64,000 nucleotides of DNA from Streptomyces coeruleorubidus (lineage in GTDB: Bacteria; Actinomycetota; Actinomycetes; Streptomycetales; Streptomycetaceae), in NCBI RefSeq assembly GCF_008705135.1, contig NZ_CP023694.1, forward strand, positions 4,259,001-4,323,000. Reading direction: 5' to 3'. This document shows positions 40,081-47,057 of this stretch, piece by piece; within the stretch, counting starts at the first letter, position 1, and the number at the start of each line of letters is the position of its first letter. The position numbers and the translations under genes are program-made. The notes under the pieces were generated by a model. It was not told where the DNA came from, did no database searches, and worked only from the letters and a program-made list of their open reading frames with translations.

Positions 40081-40653
40081 CTAACCGGCGCCGCCGAGAG
40101 GCCAGCGCCCGACCGCCTCGTACCGGGGCTGCTCTCCCGGGACCCCCGACGTCGGCAGATTGCTCCGCACCAGGCAGAGCTCCCGCACGGTCCAGGTCCG
40201 GCCCGTGAATCCCGCGAGCGCGTCCAGGAACGCCCGCACGTCCCCCGCCTCCCGCTTCCGCGCCACGGTCAGATGGGCCTTGTACCGCCGGTGCTCCCCC
40301 ATCGGCACCCCGGCCTTGCGCGCGGCCGCCTCGGCCCGCTCGGCCAGCAGCCGGAGGGCCGCCAGGTCCCCGTCGGCCCCGGCCCACAGCGCCTTCCCGT
40401 GCCCGAACTGCCCGCCACCCCGCACGGCCAGCGAGAACGGCTCGGTCCGGCGCGCGGCCCGCTCCAGCCGCTCCGCCAGCTCGGGGACCAGACCGTCGTC
40501 GACCTCACCGTAGAAGGCGAGTGTGAAGTGCCAGCCCGGACGGCCGGTCCAGCGCATGCCGTCGGCGCCGGGCAGCGCGCGCAACTCGTCGACCACACCG
40601 CCGAGTTCACGACACACCTCGTCAGGGGGCAGCACGGCCGCGAAGAGTCTCAT
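40081..40653 (-). CDS. thpR: RNA 2',3'-cyclic phosphodiesterase (2'-5' RNA ligase family)
   Basis: A 190-aa 2H phosphoesterase. The two signature motifs are HFTLAFYG (about 42) and HLTVARKR (about 125), with MRLFAAVLPPDEV at the N-terminus as in ThpR. The family opens 2',3'-cyclic phosphates of RNA and can ligate 2'-5' tRNA halves in vitro. ATG 40653 is chosen since the sequence begins directly with the first beta strand. It is divergent from the acetyltransferase gene, 25 bp away. Confidence 0.92.
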   Translation of the reverse strand: MRLFAAVLPPDEVCRELGGVVDELRALPGADGMRWTGRPGWHFTLAFYGEVDDGLVPELAERLERAARRTEPFSLAVRGGGQFGHGKALWAGADGDLAALRLLAERAEAAARKAGVPMGEHRRYKAHLTVARKREAGDVRAFLDALAGFTGRTWTVRELCLVRSNLPTSGVPGEQPRYEAVGRWPLGGAG

Positions 40654-40678
40654 GGGTCCAGCCTGGCACCATGAGGCC

Positions 40679-41200
40679 ATGCGGATCACCATCCGGGACG
40701 GCGGGCCCGACGACATTCCCGCGATACTCGGCATGCTCGACAGCTGTGTGGAGTGGCTGGTCTCCGAGGGGCGCACGGGGCAGTGGGGGAAGCGGCCCCT
40801 GTCGCAGAGCCCGAAGACGGTGGAGTCGGTCGGCCGGTACATGGCGGAGGGCAGCGTGTACATGGCCGACGCCGACGGCGTCCCCGCCGGCACCCTCACC
40901 CTCACCGACTCGGCGGGCGCCTACCTGTCCCACCTCCCGCAGCCCGGCGAACCCGAGCGCTACATCCACTGGCTGGCCTCCGACCGCCGCTTCAAGGGGC
41001 ACGGCGTGGGCAGCGCCCTGCTCGCGCACGCCGCCGAGGAGACCCGCCGCGCCGGGATCTCCCTGCTCCGCGTCGACTGCTACGCCGGGGACGACGGCAA
41101 GCTCGTCCGCTACTACGAGGCCAACGGCTTCACCCGGACCGAGGCCTTCACGGTCGGCGAGAACAAGTGGCCGGGGCAGTTGCTGGCACGCAGGGTGTAG
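40679..41200 (+). CDS. GNAT-family N-acetyltransferase
   Basis: A 173-aa acetyltransferase. The acetyl-CoA pyrophosphate loop is RRFKGHGVGSALLAHAAEE (Q/RxxGxG/A form), preceded by the beta-4 segment YIHWLASD and followed by RVDCYAGDDGKLVRYYEANGFTRTE. The N-terminal RITIRDGGPDDIPAILGML is standard. Its substrate cannot be predicted. The ATG has no ribosome-binding site; CACCAT lies 6 nt upstream, so leaderless translation is possible. Confidence 0.9.
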   Translation: MRITIRDGGPDDIPAILGMLDSCVEWLVSEGRTGQWGKRPLSQSPKTVESVGRYMAEGSVYMADADGVPAGTLTLTDSAGAYLSHLPQPGEPERYIHWLASDRRFKGHGVGSALLAHAAEETRRAGISLLRVDCYAGDDGKLVRYYEANGFTRTEAFTVGENKWPGQLLARRV

Positions 41201-41228
41201 GCCCGCCCCGCGGACCCGGGGCGTGTCC

Positions 41229-41260
41229 TGGTCACCGTGCGTATCGTTGTATTGCGCGGC
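41229..41260. repeat. 32-bp direct repeat, copy 2
   Basis: Matches 38784-38815 at 31 of 32 positions, in the same orientation. It lies 40 bp before the Uma2 start codon and 28 bp after the acetyltransferase stop. Confidence 0.8.
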
Positions 41261-41299
41261 CGGATCCATCCACGGGTGCGGCCGGGGAGGAGCGCCACG

Positions 41300-41887
41300 A
41301 TGACCGTCCTTGACGACAGGATCGAGATGGCCGACAGCAGCGGTGAACTCACCCTCGACACGATGTTCGAGTGGGTGGAGACGATGCCGGTCCCCGAGGG
41401 CTACAAGGTCGAGATCGTCGGGGGGAACATCTTCATGGCGCCTCAGCGGGACACCCACTGGGACATCATCCTGGACATCGTCGAGCAACTGCGCACCAAG
41501 TATCCGCGCAAGCGCGTGAAGTCCGATGTCCGCGTGGACTACCCGGGCCACCTCAACGGCTTCGCCTCCGATCTGACCGTGATGGCGGAGGGCGCGGCGA
41601 AGAACGACAAGGGCCTTTGGCGCTACGAGGACGTCGAGTTCGTCGCCGAGGTGATCTCCAGGAAGACCGCGGCGAACGACTACGGCCCCAAGAAGGACGC
41701 CTATGCCGCGGCCGGTGTGCCGGTGTACCTGATCGTGGATCCGTACACCGGCCGCTGGCATCTGCACACCAAGCCCAAGGACGGCGAATATCGGGGCGAG
41801 CTGAGTCTGGACTTCGGGGACGAGATCGACCTGACAGGCACCGTGGTCGGGCTCGTCCTCGAAACCGGCGAGTTCCCCCGCGACTGA
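41300..41887 (+). CDS. Uma2-family (DUF820) restriction-endonuclease-fold protein
   Basis: A 195-aa member of the Uma2/DUF820 family, built on a PD-(D/E)xK nuclease fold. Visible motifs are GYKVEIVGGNIFMAP, SDVRVDYPGHLNGFASDLTVM (metal-binding Asp), and EFVAEVISRKTAANDYGPKKDAYAAAGVPVYLIVDPYTG, the family core with its E-x-x-S. These genes are numerous in Streptomyces and cyanobacteria; their biological role is undetermined, and no partner gene is adjacent. ATG 41300 with GGGGAGG upstream. It converges on the MFS gene with a gap of only 7 bp. Confidence 0.92.
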   Translation: MTVLDDRIEMADSSGELTLDTMFEWVETMPVPEGYKVEIVGGNIFMAPQRDTHWDIILDIVEQLRTKYPRKRVKSDVRVDYPGHLNGFASDLTVMAEGAAKNDKGLWRYEDVEFVAEVISRKTAANDYGPKKDAYAAAGVPVYLIVDPYTGRWHLHTKPKDGEYRGELSLDFGDEIDLTGTVVGLVLETGEFPRD

Positions 41888-41894
41888 CGCCGCC

Positions 41895-43280
41895 CTACGC
41901 CGCGGGGGCCAGCTCCTCCTGATGCTCCCGGGGCACGAACCGCACCCTCGGGTGCCCCCGGTGCCAGCCCACCGAAAGCCGCAGGTTGCCGACGCGGGCC
42001 AGGATCAAGCCGATCACGGCCGCGGCCACGGCCGCGACGGCACCGCCGGCCGCGAGGCCGACCCGGGCGCCGTACGTGTCCGTGATCCAGCCGACTATCG
42101 GGGCGCCGACGGGCGAGCCGCCGAGGAAGACCATCATGTAGAGGGCCATGACACGGCCGCGCATGGCCGGGTCCGTGGACATCTGGATGCTGGTGTTCGT
42201 CGTGACGTTGACCGTCATGCCGAACAGGCCCAGCGGGACCATGAGCAGCGCGAACATCCACAGCGTCGGTGTCGTGGCCGCCACGATCTCCAGCGCGCCG
42301 AAGACCAGGGCCGCCGCGATCAGCAGCCGCAGCCGGGCCGTGCCGCGCCGGGCGGCGAGCAGGGCGCCCGCGACCGAGCCGACCGCCATCAGCGTGTTGA
42401 ACATGCTGTAGGCGCCCGCGCCCGCGTGGAACACGTCGTCCGCGAAGGCCGAGAGGTAGACGGGGAAGTTGAAGGCGAAGGTGCCGACGAATCCGACCAG
42501 GACGATCGGCCAGATCAGCTCCGGGCGGCCGGTGACATAGCGCACGCCTTCGCGAAGCTGCCCCTTGCCGCGCGGGGCGCGCTCGACGACGTGCAGCTCG
42601 CGGGCGCGCATCAGCAGCAGGCCGGTGAGCGGCGCGATGAAGGACAGGCCGTTGAAGAGGAACGCGTAGCCGGTGCCGACGCCGGTGATCAGTATGCCCG
42701 CGACGGCGGGGCCGACCAGGCGGGCGGACTGGAAGTTCGCCGAGTTCAGGCTGACCGCGTTCTGCAGCTGTCGCGGGCCGACCAGCTCGGAGACGAAGGA
42801 CTGCCGGGCCGGGTTGTCGACCACCGTGGCGAGACCGACCGCGAAGGCGGCGACGTACACGTGCCACACCTGGACGTGGCCGGTGAGGACGGCGACGGCG
42901 AGGGCGAGGGCGGTGAGGGCCATCGCCGACTGTGTGACCAGCAGGGTGGGACGCTTGCGCAGCCGGTCGACGAGGACACCGCCGTAGAGGCCGAAGAGCA
43001 GCATCGGCAGGAACTGGAGTGCCGTCGTTATGCCGACGGCCGCGGAGGAGCCGGTGAGGCTGAGGACCAGCCAGTCCTGGGCGATGCGCTGCATCCAGGT
43101 GCCGATGTTGGAGACGACCTGTCCCATGAAGAACAGGCGGTAGTTCCGCACCTTCAGGGAGGAGAACATCGAGGACTTGCGGACCGGCCGGGCGTCATCG
43201 GAGCGGGGTGTGTCGGAGGTGGGCGGGGAGTCGTGGGGATCAGGTGCGGGGGCGGAAGCTGCTCCGGGTCCCGAACTCAA
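41895..43280 (-). CDS. MFS exporter (EntS-like, MFS_3)
   Basis: A 461-aa major-facilitator protein with 12 predicted helices after a polar N-terminus of about 45 residues. FFMGQVVSNIGTWMQRIAQDWLVLSLT begins helix 1, and the motif-A loop is GLYGGVLVDRLRKRPTLL. AVSLNSANFQSARLVGPAVAGILI is typical of the EntS/MFS_3 group, which exports siderophores or drugs. The start is TTG 43280 with AAGGAGG 8 nt upstream; no ATG or GTG fits better. It follows the MarR gene by 27 bp, so the two form an operon. Confidence 0.93.
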   Translation of the reverse strand: MSSGPGAASAPAPDPHDSPPTSDTPRSDDARPVRKSSMFSSLKVRNYRLFFMGQVVSNIGTWMQRIAQDWLVLSLTGSSAAVGITTALQFLPMLLFGLYGGVLVDRLRKRPTLLVTQSAMALTALALAVAVLTGHVQVWHVYVAAFAVGLATVVDNPARQSFVSELVGPRQLQNAVSLNSANFQSARLVGPAVAGILITGVGTGYAFLFNGLSFIAPLTGLLLMRARELHVVERAPRGKGQLREGVRYVTGRPELIWPIVLVGFVGTFAFNFPVYLSAFADDVFHAGAGAYSMFNTLMAVGSVAGALLAARRGTARLRLLIAAALVFGALEIVAATTPTLWMFALLMVPLGLFGMTVNVTTNTSIQMSTDPAMRGRVMALYMMVFLGGSPVGAPIVGWITDTYGARVGLAAGGAVAAVAAAVIGLILARVGNLRLSVGWHRGHPRVRFVPREHQEELAPAA

Positions 43281-43307
43281 AGGGTTCGCCTCCTTGCGAC
43301 GTACGGC

Positions 43308-43745
43308 TTACAGATGCGCGAGTTTCTCCAGCACGGGGGCGGCGGCGCGCAGTTTCGCCCACTCGTCCTCGTCGAGGTTTTCCACCAATGTGGCCAGGAA
43401 TGCGTTCCGCTTGCGGCGGCTCTCCTCGAGCATCGCCTCTGCCTGCTCGGTACGCGTCACGACCTTCTGGCGCCGGTCCTCGGGGTGCGGCTCCAGACGG
43501 ACCAGCCCCTTGGACTCCAGCAGCGCCACGATGCGGGTCATCGAGGGCGGCTGGACGTGCTCCTTGCGGGCGAGCTCGCCCGGGGTGGCCCTGCCGCACA
43601 GGGACAGGGTGCCGAGCACCGACATCTCGGTGGGGCTGAGCGACTCGTCGACCCGCTGGTGCTTGAGCCGACGGGAGAGCCGCATCACGGCGGAGCGGAG
43701 GGAGTTCACGGCGGCTACATCGTCGCCATGGCTGAGGTCCGGCAT
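43308..43745 (-). CDS. MarR-family regulator of the MFS exporter
   Basis: A 145-aa winged-helix protein. The DNA-binding region is SPTEMSVLGTLSLCGRATPGELARKEHVQPPSMTRIVALLESKGLVRLEPHPEDRRQKVV, with the conserved D-R-R of the wing. The C-terminal helices dimerise. It precedes the MFS gene in one operon and has nested inverted repeats before it, so it probably represses itself and the exporter until a ligand binds. Confidence 0.94.
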   Translation of the reverse strand: MPDLSHGDDVAAVNSLRSAVMRLSRRLKHQRVDESLSPTEMSVLGTLSLCGRATPGELARKEHVQPPSMTRIVALLESKGLVRLEPHPEDRRQKVVTRTEQAEAMLEESRRKRNAFLATLVENLDEDEWAKLRAAAPVLEKLAHL

Positions 43746-43750
43746 GTTCT

Positions 43751-43776
43751 TTAGCGTAACTCATTACTCTCGCTAA
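43751..43776. promoter_or_regulatory. MarR operator
   Basis: Arms TTAGCG (43751-43756) and CGCTAA (43771-43776) enclose a second dyad, GTAA-CTCA-TTAC (43756-43767). They begin 6 bp upstream of the MarR start codon, a typical autoregulatory position. Confidence 0.65.
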
Positions 43777-43871
43777 GGACTACCCGGACACGCATGAACT
43801 CCCGTGACCCTGGCCACTGAAGCGTGACATCACTCATATGGGTGATCTGGCGGCGGAACGTGACACACCGC

Positions 43872-43897
43872 ACCGAAGGGTGCCGCGACCCTTCGGT
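43872..43897. promoter_or_regulatory. Perfect inverted repeat abutting the RHH start codon
   Basis: Arms ACCGAAGGGT (43872-43881) and ACCCTTCGGT (43888-43897) with a 6-nt centre end one base before ATG 43899. It could be the protein's own operator or an mRNA hairpin at the start codon. Confidence 0.6.
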
Positions 43898-43898
43898 C

Positions 43899-44132
43899 AT
43901 GGGGACCAGCGTGTTCAGCCTGCGAATAGACCACGAGCTGCTTGAGCGGCTCCGGCACCATGCCGCGAAAAGGGGAATGAGCGTCCAGGACTATGTCGTC
44001 CGGACGCTCATTCGCGATGACTTCGACCAGCGGTTCCAGGCCGCCGTCGAGGAGACGGAGAGGTTCTACGGGTCACCCGACTCGGGCGACGAGGATCCGG
44101 ATCAGGTCAGACCCAGCGCCGGCATCAGGTAG
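43899..44132 (+). CDS. Ribbon-helix-helix (Arc/CopG-like) small protein, antitoxin-like
   Basis: A 77-aa protein: SVFSLRIDHELLERLRHHAAKRGMSVQDYVVRTLIRDDF is an RHH DNA-binding unit (strand, then two helices), and the acidic tail could bind a partner. Such proteins are often antitoxins, but no toxin gene is next to it: the downstream gene is a convergent permease with a 31-bp overlap. ATG 43899 has no Shine-Dalgarno and follows a perfect dyad, which suggests autorepression by an RHH dimer. Confidence 0.7.
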   Translation: MGTSVFSLRIDHELLERLRHHAAKRGMSVQDYVVRTLIRDDFDQRFQAAVEETERFYGSPDSGDEDPDQVRPSAGIR

Positions 44133-45553
44133 TAGAACGCGAACACCGCCGCCACCGCGTACATCGCCGTCGGCACCTCCCGGCCCCGTCCGGCCGCCAG
44201 GCGCAGCACCACGAAGGTGACGAAGCCCATGCCGATGCCGTTGGTGATCGAGTACGTGAACGGCATCATCACCATCGTCACGAAGGCCGGGACGGCGATC
44301 GTGTGGTCCGCCCAGTCGATCTCCTTGACCGAGCCGGCCAGGATCAGGAAGCCGACCGCGAGCAGGGCCGGGGTGGCCGCCTGGGACGGCACCATCGTGG
44401 CGACCGGAGTCAGGAAGAGGGCGGCGGCGAAGAGACCGCCGGTGACGACGTTCGCGAGGCCGGTACGGGCGCCCTCGCCGACACCGGCCGTGGACTCGAC
44501 GAAGGCGGTGGTCGCCGAGGAGGAGCTGGCGCCGCCGGCGGCGACCGCGAGGCCGTCGACGAAAAGCACCTTGTTGATGCCGGGCATCTGCCCCTGCGCG
44601 TCGGTCAGCTTCGCCTCGTCGGAGACGCCCATGATCGTGCCCATCGCGTCGAAGAAGCACGACAGCAGCACGGTGAAGACGAACAGCACACCGGTCAGCA
44701 GCCCGACCTTCTCGAAGCCGCCGAACAGGCTGACCTGCCCGACCAGCCCGAAGTCGGGGGCGGCGACGGGGTTGCCGGGCCACTTCGGGGTGGTGAGACC
44801 CCAGCTCGGCACCTTGGCCACGGCCTCGATCACCACGGCCACGACGGTCATGGCGACGATCGAGATCAGGATCGCGCCGGAGACCTTGCGCACGATCAGG
44901 GCGAGCGTGAGCAGCACGCCCAGGACGAAGACCAGGACCGGCCAGCCGTCGAGGTGGCCGTCGCCGCCGAGCTGGAGCGGGACGGTGGTGCGGGCGGCGT
45001 CCGGGATACGGGAGACGAAGCCGGCGTCGACGAGCCCGATCAGCATGATGAACAGGCCGATACCGATGGAGATGGCCTTGCGCAGCCCGTAGGGGACGGC
45101 GTTCATCACACGCTCGCGCAGCCCCGTGGCGACCAGCAGCATGACCACGAACCCGGCGAGGACCACCATGCCCATCGCGTCCGGCCAGGACATGCGCGGG
45201 GCGAGCTGGAGGGCGACGACGGAGTTCACACCCAGGCCGGCGGCGAGCGCGATCGGCACGTTGCCGATGACACCCATGAGGAGGGTGGTGAGCGCGGCCG
45301 TGAGGGCCGTCGCGGTGACCAGCTGTCCGTTGTCGAGCTGGTGACCGTACATGTCCTTCGCGCTGCCGAGGATGATCGGGTTCAGCACGATGATGTAGGC
45401 CATCGCGAAGAAGGTGGCGAGGCCGCCCCGGACCTCACGGGACAGCGTGCTGCCCCGCTCGGAGATCCGGAAGAAGCGGTCGAGTGCGCCGTACGTGGGC
45501 CCGGCTCCCGGCTGTTCAGGGGCGGGGACCTTGGCGGGAGCCGAGGAGGACAT
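44102..45553 (-). CDS. NCS2-family purine permease (AzgA-like)
   Basis: A 483-aa transporter with about 12-14 membrane helices that imports adenine, guanine or hypoxanthine with protons. Family features are REVRGGLATFFAMAYIIVLNP near residue 40, LAAGLGVNSVVALQL, the FFDAMGTIMGVSDEAKL substrate-binding segment and SSSSATTAFVESTAGVGEGARTGLANVVTGGLF. AzgA-type proteins carry the SSSATTAFVES signature, distinct from the uracil/xanthine branch. ATG 45553 has AGGAAA about 11 nt upstream. A GAAAC-type palindrome precedes it. Confidence 0.94.
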   Translation of the reverse strand: MSSSAPAKVPAPEQPGAGPTYGALDRFFRISERGSTLSREVRGGLATFFAMAYIIVLNPIILGSAKDMYGHQLDNGQLVTATALTAALTTLLMGVIGNVPIALAAGLGVNSVVALQLAPRMSWPDAMGMVVLAGFVVMLLVATGLRERVMNAVPYGLRKAISIGIGLFIMLIGLVDAGFVSRIPDAARTTVPLQLGGDGHLDGWPVLVFVLGVLLTLALIVRKVSGAILISIVAMTVVAVVIEAVAKVPSWGLTTPKWPGNPVAAPDFGLVGQVSLFGGFEKVGLLTGVLFVFTVLLSCFFDAMGTIMGVSDEAKLTDAQGQMPGINKVLFVDGLAVAAGGASSSSATTAFVESTAGVGEGARTGLANVVTGGLFAAALFLTPVATMVPSQAATPALLAVGFLILAGSVKEIDWADHTIAVPAFVTMVMMPFTYSITNGIGMGFVTFVVLRLAAGRGREVPTAMYAVAAVFAFYYLMPALGLT

Positions 45554-45588
45554 GTGTTTGGTGTTTCCTACGAAGAGAAGTGGTCAGA

Positions 45589-45603
45589 CAGAAACCGTTT
45601 CAG
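45589..45603. promoter_or_regulatory. Palindrome upstream of the purine permease
   Basis: CAGAAAC-C-GTTTCAG is nearly a perfect dyad (inner GAAAC/GTTTC exact), 36 bp before the permease ATG in an AT-rich patch. It may be the operator of a purine-responsive regulator; none is encoded nearby. Confidence 0.4.
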
Positions 45604-45670
45604 TATGAACATATAAGGCCGGGATCGCACATCTGCGCGCGTAGACCTGATCGCCTCGTAAGCTGTCCCC

Positions 45671-45949
45671 ATGGCGAAATGGACCCCCAGACACGAGGCG
45701 CCGGAGCCCCTGGAGGGCCCCGTGGTCGCCACCGTCACCGGCGGCACGATCCTTTGGTTCGTCCTCTTCCTGGTCCAGCTCCCCTTCTACGGCTGGTTCG
45801 ACGACCACGGCCACACGTGGTGGGTGTGGACCTGCCTGGCCGGCGCCGGTCTGGGGCTGATCGGCATCTGGTACGTCCGCAGGCGTGATGCCGCGATCAA
45901 GCGGGCCGCGGCCCAGCAGGACGTGACGGCGACTCCGTCGGCCGAGTAG
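45671..45949 (+). CDS. DUF2530 membrane protein
   Basis: A 92-aa protein with two transmembrane helices (about 20-42 and 50-67) and basic residues (YVRRRDAAIKRAAAQQ) on the C-terminal side. It matches the actinobacterial DUF2530 family. Family members commonly lie next to NCS2 permeases, as here, but no function is known. ATG 45671 follows TAAGCT (45659-45664) by 6 nt and lacks a ribosome-binding site, implying a leaderless message. Confidence 0.85.
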   Translation: MAKWTPRHEAPEPLEGPVVATVTGGTILWFVLFLVQLPFYGWFDDHGHTWWVWTCLAGAGLGLIGIWYVRRRDAAIKRAAAQQDVTATPSAE

Positions 45950-46067
45950 GCGCGTTCCCGCCCGCTTCCCGGCGCGACACGCCTCCGTCCCCTCCCTACT
46001 CTCGGAGGGAGGCGGCGAAACGCCCGAAACCGTCGCGGCCGCCGCCGCACCGGTGAGGAGCGCAGCC

Positions 46068-46913
46068 ATGACGACGCAGAACAGTTCGGCCGAGGCCGAC
46101 CGGGCTCTGAAGGCCAAGCACCGGGCGATGTGGGCGCAGGGCGACTACCCGTCCCTGGCCGCCGAGGTGATCCCCGGTCTCGGGGCGGTCCTGGTCGAGG
46201 CGTGCGGGGTGCGCTCCGGGCAGCGGGTGCTGGACGTGGCCGCCGGCACCGGCAACGCCGCGATCCCGGCGGCCCTGGCCGGCGCCGACGTGGTCGCCTC
46301 GGACCTGGCTCCGGAACTGTTCGAGGCCGGCCGGCGGGTGGCCGAGAAGCAGGGCGCCCACCTCACCTGGCAGGAGGCCGACGCCGAGGCCCTGCCCTTC
46401 GGCGACGCGGAGTTCGACACCGTGCTGTCCTGCGTCGGGGTGATGTTCGCACCGCACCACCGGCAGGCCGCCGACGAACTCGTCCGGGTCTGCCGTCCCG
46501 GCGGCACCATCGGCCTGCTGAGCTGGACGCCGCAGGGCTTCATCGGCCGGATGTTCGCCACCATGAAGCCGTACGCGCCGCCGCCCCCGCCGGGCGCGCA
46601 GCCGCCCCCGCTGTGGGGGGACGAGGACCATGTGGGCGCCCTCCTCGGCGACCGGGTCACGGACGTGCGCGCCGAGCGCCGGACCGTCCGGGTCGACCGC
46701 TTCGAGACGCCCGAGGCGTTCCGCGACTACTTCAAGGAGCGCTACGGCCCCACGATCACCGTCTACAAGAACATCGCCGGCGACCCCGAGCGCACCGCCG
46801 CCCTGGACCGCGACCTGGCGGACCTCGCCCGCCACGGCGACCTCGGGACCGGCGGGGGCGGGACCGCCCTGGAGTGGGAGTACCTGCTGCTCACCGCGCG
46901 CCGGGCGGGCTGA
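46068..46913 (+). CDS. Class I SAM-dependent methyltransferase
   Basis: A 281-aa methyltransferase of the UbiE/Methyltransf_11 type. Motif I is VLDVAAGTGNAAIPAALAGADVVASDLAPEL (about 57-88), followed by QEADAEALPFGDAEFDTVLSCVGVMFAPHHRQAADELVRVCRPGGTIGLLSWTPQGF. A proline run (YAPPPPPGAQPPP) interrupts the C-terminal half. The methyl acceptor is unknown. ATG 46068 has GAGGAG seven bases upstream. Confidence 0.92.
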   Translation: MTTQNSSAEADRALKAKHRAMWAQGDYPSLAAEVIPGLGAVLVEACGVRSGQRVLDVAAGTGNAAIPAALAGADVVASDLAPELFEAGRRVAEKQGAHLTWQEADAEALPFGDAEFDTVLSCVGVMFAPHHRQAADELVRVCRPGGTIGLLSWTPQGFIGRMFATMKPYAPPPPPGAQPPPLWGDEDHVGALLGDRVTDVRAERRTVRVDRFETPEAFRDYFKERYGPTITVYKNIAGDPERTAALDRDLADLARHGDLGTGGGGTALEWEYLLLTARRAG

Positions 46914-47057
46914 CCACCGCGGGTGGCGCCCGGGCCCGACGGTGGTCCGAGGGCGTACAACTGCCGTACGACCAGGGCACGACGTCCGTCCTTCCCAGGT
47001 CGGATCTTCCCCGCATTCGGCAGGTGAAGCGGCAAATCCGCACGTACCGTCGAATGC

